Part shown: piece after piece, positions 1 through 4,531 of the stretch
Numbering within the stretch: position 1 is the stretch's first letter
How the letters are laid out: every line of letters starts with the position of its first letter
From: Thermomonas sp.
Lineage (GTDB): Bacteria > Pseudomonadota > Gammaproteobacteria > Xanthomonadales > Xanthomonadaceae
Length of the DNA: 5,432 nt
NCBI GenBank assembly: GCA_024711415.1
Contig: JANJSW010000105.1
Location: forward strand, 1 to 5,432
Direction: 5' to 3'
Translations under genes and position numbers: made by a program
Notes under the pieces: generated by a model
Databases searched by the model: none
Told to the model about the DNA's origin: nothing
Seen by the model: only the letters and a program-made list of their open reading frames with translations

Positions 1-221
1 GGCATCGCCTTCCAGCGCTTGGCGTATGCCATGAAGCGTTCGCGCTTTTCCGGTTCGCGGTTCCAGCGGTCGCGCACCGGCGCGATCAGCAGCTCGCGCT
101 GGGCGGGGGTGAGCTGCTCCCACGCCGGCATGGCATCGGCCTTGGCGTCCTGTGCGAGTGAGGTGGTGGGCGCCAGCGCAAGCGTGGCGAGCAGGAGCAG
201 GGGGGCGAAGTGGCGGTGCAT
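1..221 (-). CDS. DUF3106-type secreted protein, N-terminal part (cut by window edge)
   Basis: This is the first 73 codons of a leftward gene that leaves the window at base 1. Residues 1-23 form a clear Sec signal peptide: a short basic start (MHRH), a Leu/Ala-rich core, and a likely cut after SLA at residue 23, so the product should be periplasmic or exported. The mature start carries the pattern MPAWEQLTPAQRELL followed by a Trp/Arg-rich stretch (DRWNREPEKRERFMAYAKRW). This matches what I know of DUF3106 proteins, which have repeated W-x-x-L-T-P-x-Q-R-like units; their biochemical role is unknown. The ATG is preceded by GGAG (plus-strand bases 228-231) at 6 nt spacing and lies 3 nt after the stop of the membrane-protein gene, so it is the third gene of the sigma operon. 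Acting as a periplasmic partner of that sigma system is an inference from position only. Confidence 0.8.
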   Translation of the reverse strand, partial: MHRHFAPLLLLATLALAPTTSLAQDAKADAMPAWEQLTPAQRELLIAPVRDRWNREPEKRERFMAYAKRWKAM

Positions 222-224
222 GGC

Positions 225-608
225 TTACTCCATCGCCAGCCGGGGGGCATCCGCCGAACCCAGCCAGGCATAGAAATCGGGATCCTCGTCCAGCGGCAGG
301 CTGCCGCCGGTGCTGCTTGCAAGCTGCGCCGATGGCGCGGCGGCGGGGGTTGACGGGGCCCCCTGCGGGTACAGGCGCACGCCCAGCGCCAGCGCGCACA
401 GCGCAGCGAAACCGGCCATGGCAAAGCGCAGCCGGTGCTGGCGCGGGGCGGGTCGCTGCCCGCGTAGCGCGGCAGCCCGGCGCTGCGCCAGTTGCGCGCG
501 CACCTGCGGCGACAGCTGCGCCAGGGCAGCGGCGTGGCGGGCGCGCAGGGCGGCGTCGAAGCGGGTGTCGGCGTCCATCAGGCCGTGGTCGGACGGGTGG
601 GTGTTCAT
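225..608 (-). CDS. small single-pass membrane protein, candidate anti-sigma factor
   Basis: This 127-residue protein has a hydrophilic, Arg/Ala-rich N-terminal part (1-60, with QLSPQVRAQLAQRRAAAL at about 31-48), one hydrophobic helix at about 61-80, a Pro/Ala/Ser-rich linker (81-103), and an acidic aromatic tail with DEDPDFYAWLG (108-117). A cytoplasmic head, one span and a short periplasmic tail are what a membrane anti-sigma factor would have, but I see no recognisable zinc-binding anti-sigma motif (H-x3-C-x2-C), so this role rests on context. Its ATG overlaps the sigma-gene stop by 4 nt (ATGA) and has a strong Shine-Dalgarno, GGAGG, at plus-strand bases 616-620, 7 nt upstream. It resembles, in position and in its L-P-L-D...F-x-x-W-L tail, the DUF3619 proteins encoded between sigma factor and DUF3106 genes in betaproteobacteria; that link is from memory and should be treated as a hypothesis. 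Confidence 0.75.
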   Translation of the reverse strand: MNTHPSDHGLMDADTRFDAALRARHAAALAQLSPQVRAQLAQRRAAALRGQRPAPRQHRLRFAMAGFAALCALALGVRLYPQGAPSTPAAAPSAQLASSTGGSLPLDEDPDFYAWLGSADAPRLAME

Positions 609-1147
609 CGGAAATCCTCCAGTTGCTTCTGCAGCGCAGCGCGCGCGCGCGACAGGTGCGTCTTTACCGAGCCTTCGCTGCAGTCCATGACACGTGCGGT
701 GTCGGCCACGTCCAGCTCCTCCAGCACCCGCAGGGTGAACGCTTCACGCTGGCGCGCCGGCAACTTGCGCAGGGCGGCGCCGATGCGCTCCCACGCTTCG
801 CGGCCGTCATGGCTGCGCGAGGGGTCGGGTGCATCGTCCGCCCAGTCCAGCGCTTCGCCGTCCCTGTCGGTACTGCCGGGCAGCAGCCAGCGCATCCGCA
901 GCAGGCCGCGTCGCTGCATGTCCACCATGCGGTTGCGCAGGATGCTCCAGAACAACGGGCTCCATTCCGAAGCCGGTCGGTCGCGGTAGGCCAGCATCTT
1001 CAGCATCGCGTCCTGGACCGCGTCCAGTGCATCCTCGCGGTGGCGCAGGCCCAGTTCGGCGAAGCGGAAGGCGCGTGCGTCGATGCCGCGCAGGAACGCT
1101 TCCAGCGTGACCGGCTCGGGCGAGGGCGGCGGGACTTCGGCGTTCAC
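605..1147 (-). CDS. ECF-like RNA polymerase sigma-70 factor
   Basis: With the start chosen here the protein has 180 residues, typical of group 4 sigma factors. Region 2 (about 17-82) includes HREDALDAVQDAMLKML and the core-binding/-10-recognition stretch PLFWSILRNRMVDMQRR. Region 4 (about 118-176) contains LPARQREAFTLRVLEELDVADTARVMDCSEGSVKTHLSRARAAL-like helix-turn-helix sequence, which recognises the -35 element; this is read in segments at 129-144 and 145-172. The product is cytosolic and directs RNA polymerase to its regulon. The start is uncertain: GTG at 1147 (N-terminus MNAEVPPPSPEPVTLEAF) is favoured because homology-like sequence begins there, but its Shine-Dalgarno is poor. In-frame ATGs at 1180 (191 aa) and 1222 (205 aa) are possible, and the frame stays open further upstream into the antisense of pntAB, where it reads as low-complexity His/Arg-rich non-coding sequence. 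It heads the operon with the membrane protein and the DUF3106 gene. Confidence 0.88.
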   Translation of the reverse strand: MNAEVPPPSPEPVTLEAFLRGIDARAFRFAELGLRHREDALDAVQDAMLKMLAYRDRPASEWSPLFWSILRNRMVDMQRRGLLRMRWLLPGSTDRDGEALDWADDAPDPSRSHDGREAWERIGAALRKLPARQREAFTLRVLEELDVADTARVMDCSEGSVKTHLSRARAALQKQLEDFR

Positions 1148-1315
1148 CGGTCCAAGCTTAGCGGGGGCGAGCAGCAGCATGGTGGCCCAGGTGGCGGGCC
1201 GGCGCGGGATTGCGCCGGTCATGTGCGGGGAAACGCGTGGCCGTGGCTGTGGTTGACATGGCGCGTGGCTGCGCGGCGTGTTAATGATGCGGACAGGCAA
1301 CCGGGGAGGCGGGCT
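1148..1315. promoter_or_regulatory. divergent intergenic region between sigma operon and pntAB-pntB
   Basis: This 168-nt gap must hold the promoters for both directions, less anything taken by an upstream sigma start. A perfect -35 consensus TTGACA lies on the plus strand at 1253-1258. The best -10 candidates downstream are GTGTTA (1278-1283, 19-nt spacer) and the AT-rich TTAATGAT (1281-1288, spacer too long), so the pnt promoter is plausible but not ideal. I found no convincing minus-strand promoter for the sigma gene. An ECF autoregulatory promoter would not match the housekeeping consensus, so its absence from such a scan says little. No remnant of an NAD-binding transhydrogenase domain is readable here. 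Confidence 0.4.
1303..1309 (+). promoter_or_regulatory. strong ribosome binding site fixing the pntAB start
   Basis: GGGGAGG stands 6 nt before the GTG at 1316. This decides the start of pntAB, because the reading frame itself stays open more than 1 kb upstream through the antisense of the sigma operon and would otherwise be assigned a far too long protein. Confidence 0.8.
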
Positions 1316-1612
1316 GTGGGCGACGGGTTCGTGGCGCTGTACATCTTCATGCTGGCGGCGATCGCCGGCCACGTCATCATCTCGCGGGTGCCGGTGATCC
1401 TGCACACCCCGCTGATGTCGGGTTCCAACTTCATCCACGGCATCGTGCTGATCGGCGCGATGGTGGTGCTCGGGCACGCCGACACCACGCTGGAAAAAGC
1501 GCTGGGCTTCGTCGCGGTCCTGCTGGGCGCGGGCAATGCCGCCGGCGGCTATGTCGTCACCGAGCGGATGCTGGAGATGTTCAAGTCCAGCAAGAAGGGG
1601 GACGGCAAGTGA
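1316..1612 (+). CDS. pntAB: NAD(P) transhydrogenase subunit alpha part 2 (membrane subunit alpha-2)
   Basis: This 98-residue integral inner-membrane protein forms part of the proton channel (domain II) of the transhydrogenase, which uses the proton motive force to reduce NADP+ with NADH. It has three hydrophobic helices at about 5-24, 37-55 and 61-82. Family hallmarks are the motif HTPLMSGSNFIHGIVLIGA (30-48) and the GAGNAAGGYVVTERMLEMF segment (71-89) before a short Lys-rich tail. The length of about 100 residues is normal for the split three-subunit form (alpha-1, alpha-2, beta). The start is GTG with a strong Shine-Dalgarno. Its TGA overlaps the GTG of pntB as GTGA, so translation is coupled. 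In split operons the gene before it normally encodes alpha-1, the NAD(H)-binding domain I; here that gene is missing and a divergent sigma factor gene lies upstream. A separate locus for alpha-1 is the likely explanation. Confidence 0.95.
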   Translation: MGDGFVALYIFMLAAIAGHVIISRVPVILHTPLMSGSNFIHGIVLIGAMVVLGHADTTLEKALGFVAVLLGAGNAAGGYVVTERMLEMFKSSKKGDGK

Positions 1613-2997
1613 GCGCCCTCACCCTGGTCAAGCTGAGCTATTTCGTCGCCGCCACCCTGTTCCTGCTGGGCCTGCAGCGCATGGCCAGCCCCAGGACCGC
1701 GCGCAGCGGCATCCAGTGGGCCGGCGTGGGCATGCTGGTCGCCACCGTCGCCACCTTCTTCCTGCCAGACCTGCACAACATCGGGCTGATGGTGGCAGCC
1801 ATTGCGCTGGGCGTGGGCCTGAACTGGGCCTGGGGCAGGAAGGTGGCGATCACCGACATGCCGCAGATGGTGGCGCTGTTCAACGGCATGGGCGGCGGCA
1901 GCGCGGCCGCGATCGGCGCGGTGGAGCTGGTGCGGTATTCGTCCGGCGCCCCGGCGCCCTCCACGTTCACCCTGTCGCTTGCCGTGGTCGGCGCGCTGAT
2001 CGGCGCGGTGTCGCTGACCGGCTCGGTCGTCGCCTGGGCCAAGCTGGACGGGCGCATGGACAAGCGTTACACGTTCCCCGGCCAGCAGTGGTTCAACGCG
2101 CTGGTAGCGCTGGCGGCGGTGGCCTGCGGCGTGATGGCGCTGCAGACCCTGGCGATGCCGTGGATCGTCGCCTTCTTCGTGCTGGCCCTCGCCCTTGGCG
2201 TGCTGATGACATTGCCGATCGGCGGCGCCGACATGCCGGTGGTGATCTCGCTGTACAACGCCTTCACCGGCCTGGCGGTGGCATTCGAAGGCTACGTGCT
2301 GGGCAACGAGGCGCTGATCATCGCCGGCACCATGGTCGGCGCGGCGGGCATGTTGCTGACCCGGCTGATGGCCAAGGCGATGAACCGCTCGATCAAGAAC
2401 GTGCTGTTCTCCAACTTCGGCGGCGGCTCGGCGCAGATGCAGGAAATCGGTGGCTCGATGAAGCCGATCGAGGCCGCCGACGTCGCCGCGATGATGGCCT
2501 TCGCCGAGCGCGTGGTGATCGTGCCCGGCTATGGCCTGGCGGTGGCGCAGGCCCAGCACAAGATCTGGGAGCTGGCCCAGCGCCTGCAGGAGCGCGGGGT
2601 GAAGGTCAAGTTCGCCATCCACCCGGTCGCCGGGCGCATGCCCGGGCACATGAACGTGCTGCTGGCCGAGGCCGGCGTGCCCTACGACCTGATCGCCGAC
2701 ATGGACGACATCAACCCGGAGTTCGCCAATACAGACGTGAGCCTGGTGATCGGCGCCAACGACGTGGTCAACCCGGTGGCCAAGACCGATCCGGCCAGCC
2801 CGATCTACGGCATGCCGATCCTCGACGTGGTGAATTCGAAGAACACCATCGTGATCAAGCGCGGCAAGGGCACGGGCTTCGCCGGCATCGAGAACGCGCT
2901 TTTCTACGCCGACAACACCCGGATGCTGTACGGCGACGGCAGCGAGATGGCAAACGCGCTGGTCAGCGAACTGAAGGCGCTGGACGGCGGGCACTGA
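1609..2997 (+). CDS. pntB: NAD(P) transhydrogenase subunit beta
   Basis: This complete 462-residue beta subunit carries the membrane proton-channel part of domain II (about 1-265, multiple helices) and the NADP(H)-binding domain III at the cytoplasmic C-terminus (about 285-462). Visible signatures are GGADMPVVISLYNAFTGLA (205-223), with the conserved membrane Asn217; VPGYGLAVAQAQ (305-316), the dinucleotide-binding glycine motif; FAIHPVAGRMPGHMNVLLAE (335-354); VIGANDVVNP (380-389); and GTGFAGIENALFYADNTRML (421-440). The length matches the E. coli enzyme (462 aa). With PntAB and an alpha-1 subunit it forms the energy-linked enzyme that supplies NADPH. Asn92 stands where E. coli PntB has the proton-pathway residue His91 (FNGMGGG in place of LHSFVG); I believe this occurs in other split-type enzymes. 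The start is the GTG overlapping the pntAB stop, and MSALTLVKLSYFVAA reads as a normal family N-terminus. Confidence 0.97.
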   Translation: MSALTLVKLSYFVAATLFLLGLQRMASPRTARSGIQWAGVGMLVATVATFFLPDLHNIGLMVAAIALGVGLNWAWGRKVAITDMPQMVALFNGMGGGSAAAIGAVELVRYSSGAPAPSTFTLSLAVVGALIGAVSLTGSVVAWAKLDGRMDKRYTFPGQQWFNALVALAAVACGVMALQTLAMPWIVAFFVLALALGVLMTLPIGGADMPVVISLYNAFTGLAVAFEGYVLGNEALIIAGTMVGAAGMLLTRLMAKAMNRSIKNVLFSNFGGGSAQMQEIGGSMKPIEAADVAAMMAFAERVVIVPGYGLAVAQAQHKIWELAQRLQERGVKVKFAIHPVAGRMPGHMNVLLAEAGVPYDLIADMDDINPEFANTDVSLVIGANDVVNPVAKTDPASPIYGMPILDVVNSKNTIVIKRGKGTGFAGIENALFYADNTRMLYGDGSEMANALVSELKALDGGH

Positions 2998-3006
2998 CGC
3001 CCGCCG
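2985..3006. terminator. perfect GC hairpin across the pntB stop codon
   Basis: The arms CGGCGGGC (2985-2992) and GCCCGCCG (2999-3006) are perfectly complementary over 8 bp with a 6-nt loop, ACTGAC, that contains most of the TGA stop. A second, shorter alternative stem (CCGCC 3001-3005 with GGCGG 3009-3013) competes with it. There is no T-run on either strand, so this is not a canonical intrinsic terminator. It sits in the 24-nt gap between convergent genes, where it could end or stabilise either transcript. Confidence 0.35.
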
Positions 3007-3021
3007 CAGGCGGCTAGCGCC

Positions 3022-3435
3022 TCAGCGCGCGGCCCGCCATGCCACCAGCAGCGCGGCGACATAGAACAGCAGGTCGATGTGGTCGTTGGCCATGCCGGCC
3101 AGCAGCCATGCGTACGACGGCCCGATCTTCAGCGCCGATTCCCATGGCCGCAGGCCGAAGTTCTGCCCCACCTGCCCGGCAACGATGAGCAGATTGGCGG
3201 CGGCGATCACGCCGGCGCTGGCCAGCAGCGCCAGCCGGCGCCGCGAAGGTGCTGCCGGCCATTTCGCCAGTTTCAGCAGCAGCGCCATGTCCAGCGCCGC
3301 CAGCGGCGCCAGCCAGCTGCACTGCCGGTCCAGCGCCAGCGCCAGCAGCATCCAGGCGGCGGCGAACCCGCCCGCGCCCAGCGCCAGCAGGGGGAGGGCG
3401 TACCAGCGGCGTGCGGAGGTGGCAGGGTCGGGCAT
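3022..3435 (-). CDS. four-helix inner-membrane protein of unknown function
   Basis: With the chosen start (MPDPATSARRWYALP) this is a 137-residue protein with hydrophobic segments at about 13-35, 42-57, 67-88 and 118-135, and a short loop NFGLRPWESALKIGPSYAW (92-110) before the last helix. I do not recognise the family and see no catalytic or metal-binding motif; Cys39 is the only cysteine. It ends 24 nt from the convergent pntB and starts 112 nt from the divergent sufT. An in-frame ATG at 3477 would add 14 residues (MGSSPAVLTSISSR) that do not look coding; neither start has a good Shine-Dalgarno. A promoter-like pair upstream would place the transcript start near 3461, after the 3477 ATG, which favours 3435. 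The clean hydropathy pattern supports a real gene; the function is open. Confidence 0.7.
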   Translation of the reverse strand: MPDPATSARRWYALPLLALGAGGFAAAWMLLALALDRQCSWLAPLAALDMALLLKLAKWPAAPSRRRLALLASAGVIAAANLLIVAGQVGQNFGLRPWESALKIGPSYAWLLAGMANDHIDLLFYVAALLVAWRAAR

Positions 3436-3467
3436 GCGGGAGCTGATCGAAGTCAAAACAGCCGGCG

Positions 3468-3496
3468 ATGATCCCATCGCGATGGCAGACGGGCAA
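3468..3496 (-). promoter_or_regulatory. candidate promoter of the membrane-protein gene
   Basis: Read on the minus strand, TTGCCC (plus bases 3491-3496) and GATCAT (3468-3473) are separated by exactly 17 nt, and each matches the housekeeping consensus at 4 of 6 positions. The implied start near 3461 gives a 5' leader of about 26 nt to the ATG at 3435. The match is modest and could be chance. Confidence 0.3.
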
Positions 3497-3508
3497 TTCG
3501 ATTGGGAC

Positions 3509-3514
3509 TAGAAT
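3509..3514 (+). promoter_or_regulatory. candidate -10 element upstream of sufT
   Basis: TAGAAT matches the -10 consensus at 5 of 6 positions and is 33 nt before the sufT ATG. No good -35 element is found at 16-18 nt spacing. A second weak option is TTGGGA (3502-3507) with GATACG (3526-3531). The leader just before the ATG has no Shine-Dalgarno. Confidence 0.25.
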
Positions 3515-3547
3515 GGTACGGATTCGATACGACCATATTTCTCCGCC

Positions 3548-4099
3548 ATGTACTCCCGCAGCAGCGAACCCGTCCGTTTCGAGCGCGATTGCGCCGCCGT
3601 CCTCGTCCCGCAGGGCGACGAGGTCACCCTGCCCGCCGGCACCGTGGGTTACATCACCCAGGCGCTGGGCGGCAGCTGGACGGTGTTCGTGGAAGGCAAC
3701 CTGATGCGCATCGCCGGCGAGGATGGCGATGCCATCGGCAAGCAGCCGGCCGAGCCGCTGGAACTGCCCGAGGGCGCAACCGACGCCGATGTCGAACGGG
3801 TGGTGTGGGACCAACTGCGGACCTGCTTCGATCCGGAAATCCCGGTCAACATCGTCGACTTGGGCCTGGTGTATCTGGCCGAGCTGTACCAGCCGGAAGA
3901 AGGCGGCCGCGGGGTCAGGGTGCGGATGACGTTGACGGCGCCCGGTTGCGGCATGGGCGACATCCTCGTGGATGACGTGCGCAGCAAGCTGGAGAAGATT
4001 CCGACCGTGGTCGCCACCGACATCGAGCTGGTGTTCGACCCGCCGTGGAACCAGACCCTGATGTCGGACGTGGCGAGGCTGGAAACCGGGATGTTCTGA
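3548..4099 (+). CDS. sufT: SufT, Fe-S cluster maturation protein (MIP18/DUF59 family)
   Basis: This complete 183-residue cytosolic protein has an N-terminal SufT-specific part (about 1-70, FERDCAAVLVPQGDEVTLPAGTV-like, followed by ITQALGGSWTVFVEGNLMRI at 36-55) and a C-terminal MIP18/DUF59 domain (about 83-178). Signatures in that domain are CFDPEIPVNIVDLGLVY (93-109), LTAPGCGMGDILVDDV (129-144) with the family's conserved Cys134, and VFDPPW (162-167) followed by MSDVARLETGMF. SufT-type proteins help mature Fe-S enzymes, including lipoate synthase in other bacteria; they are accessory, not the scaffold. The gene stands alone here, with no sufBCDSU neighbours, and is divergent from the membrane-protein gene. 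ATG 3548 gives the expected N-terminus (MYSRSSEPVRFERD), but it lacks a visible Shine-Dalgarno, so translation may depend on a short or unstructured leader. The identification is confident; the specific client proteins cannot be read from sequence. Confidence 0.95.
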   Translation: MYSRSSEPVRFERDCAAVLVPQGDEVTLPAGTVGYITQALGGSWTVFVEGNLMRIAGEDGDAIGKQPAEPLELPEGATDADVERVVWDQLRTCFDPEIPVNIVDLGLVYLAELYQPEEGGRGVRVRMTLTAPGCGMGDILVDDVRSKLEKIPTVVATDIELVFDPPWNQTLMSDVARLETGMF

Positions 4100-4141
4100 G
4101 CCCGGCTCCCCGGGGCGGGCGGAAAACCTGCGATCCTCGGG

Positions 4142-4165
4142 TCATGACTATCGGAATAGTCGTGA
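4142..4165. repeat. 10-bp inverted repeat with CGGA loop
   Basis: TCATGACTAT (4142-4151) and ATAGTCGTGA (4156-4165) pair over 10 bp with one G-T wobble around the tetraloop CGGA. The inner 6 bp (GACTAT/ATAGTC) are perfect. It could be an RNA hairpin in the sufT 3' end or a protein-binding dyad; it has no following T-run. Confidence 0.6.
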
Positions 4166-4167
4166 AG

Positions 4168-4192
4168 TGTCGCAATGTGACGCATTGAGACA
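4168..4192. repeat. second inverted repeat, 10-bp arms with one mismatch
   Basis: TGTCGCAATG (4168-4177) and CATTGAGACA (4183-4192) pair at 9 of 10 positions (G4172 opposite A4188 is unpaired) around the 5-nt loop TGACG. It begins 2 nt after the preceding inverted repeat. Part of it, AATGTGACGC (4174-4183), recurs as AATGTGATGC at 4200-4209. Confidence 0.6.
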
Positions 4193-4290
4193 GCGCGAAA
4201 ATGTGATGCGGTGCCGCAAAAATCCCGCTCCGGTCCGGTGGCCGCGCCCGGATGCTGCGTTGCAGCAGCTTCTTAGTGACATCTGAAACC

Positions 4291-4335
4291 TTGTTGTTGC
4301 GTGGTTTCGAGCGGCACAAAATTTCTGGTTATATC
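4291..4335 (+). promoter_or_regulatory. likely promoter area of the protease gene (weak)
   Basis: This is the most AT-rich part of an otherwise GC-rich gap. Candidate elements are TTGTTG (4294-4299) with AAAATT (4318-4323) at 18-nt spacing, and an extended TTATATC (4329-4335) as an alternative -10 without a good -35. Either would leave a leader of about 200 nt before the GTG at 4538, containing both downstream palindromes. The consensus matches are poor, as expected for an activator-dependent exoenzyme promoter. Confidence 0.3.
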
Positions 4336-4416
4336 CCCATTACCCATCCTTCTTTGCCGCGTCTGGCGTGGAGCCCGACCGTCGGCGATCGCTTCGGCAA
4401 CCGTTCAGGTTCCGTG

Positions 4417-4432
4417 GCGACACCGGTGTCGC
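4417..4432. promoter_or_regulatory. 16-bp perfect palindrome, possible operator
   Basis: GCGACACC (4417-4424) is followed directly by its reverse complement GGTGTCGC (4425-4432). With no loop, this favours a DNA-binding site for a dimeric regulator over an RNA hairpin. It lies 106 nt before the protease start. I do not recognise the site as that of a known regulator. Confidence 0.4.
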
Positions 4433-4491
4433 AACTACATGGTGGTCCACGCCAGGGGCGCGCAGGTGGGATGTGAAGTTGTTCGTCCGTC

Positions 4492-4505
4492 GCCGCGATC
4501 GCGGC
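4492..4505. repeat. 14-bp palindrome containing GCGATCGC
   Basis: GCCGCGA (4492-4498) meets its complement TCGCGGC (4499-4505) without a loop. Its core octamer GCGATCGC also occurs at 4385-4392, 110 nt upstream. It ends 32 nt before the GTG start of the protease and 18 nt before its ribosome binding site, so as RNA it would sit in the leader. Self-complementary octamers of this kind are frequent in GC-rich genomes. Confidence 0.35.
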
Positions 4506-4523
4506 CACTCAACCAACAACCCC

Positions 4524-4528
4524 AGGGA
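4524..4528 (+). promoter_or_regulatory. ribosome binding site of the protease gene
   Basis: AGGGA lies 9 nt before GTG 4538. It supports this non-ATG start, which directly begins a basic n-region (MNRFR) and a complete signal peptide. Confidence 0.6.
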
Positions 4529-4531
4529 TAA

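Noticed and set aside
152..1315. Long plus-strand open frame running into pntAB
   Set aside because: It lies antisense to the sigma operon, reads as Arg/Ala/Gly/Pro-rich low complexity, and joins pntAB only because GC-rich DNA has few stops. The real pntAB start is fixed by the ribosome binding site at 1303-1309.
1222..1477. N-terminal extension of the sigma factor back to 1477
   Set aside because: The added residues are His/Arg/Asp-rich, antisense to pntAB, and resemble no sigma-factor N-terminus.
1536..3017. Plus-strand and minus-strand open frames of over 480 codons across pntB
   Set aside because: Both are shadows of pntB in other frames, with biased Arg/Gly/His-rich composition and no domain; the PntB frame explains the region fully.
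3040..3400. Repeated CAGCGCCAGC-like words in the membrane-protein gene
   Set aside because: They are codon-level repeats encoding Ala/Leu-rich membrane helices in GC-rich DNA, not a separate repeat element.
3014..3814. 266-codon minus-strand frame covering the membrane-protein gene and part of sufT
   Set aside because: It is in a different frame from the hydrophobic protein, overlaps the start of sufT, and its translation has no helix pattern or motif.
4100..4120. GC dyad after the sufT stop as an intrinsic terminator
   Set aside because: Only 5 bp of outer stem pair well and a purine-rich stretch (GGAAAA) follows in place of a T-run; noted in the gap description only.
3649..4319. Minus-strand frames across sufT and the following gap
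   Set aside because: Ser/Arg/Pro-rich antisense shadows of sufT with no recognisable domain.
4252..4531. Small plus-strand frames of 74 and 76 codons in the protease upstream gap
   Set aside because: No ribosome binding site, no family resemblance and overlapping frames with palindromes; more likely non-coding.
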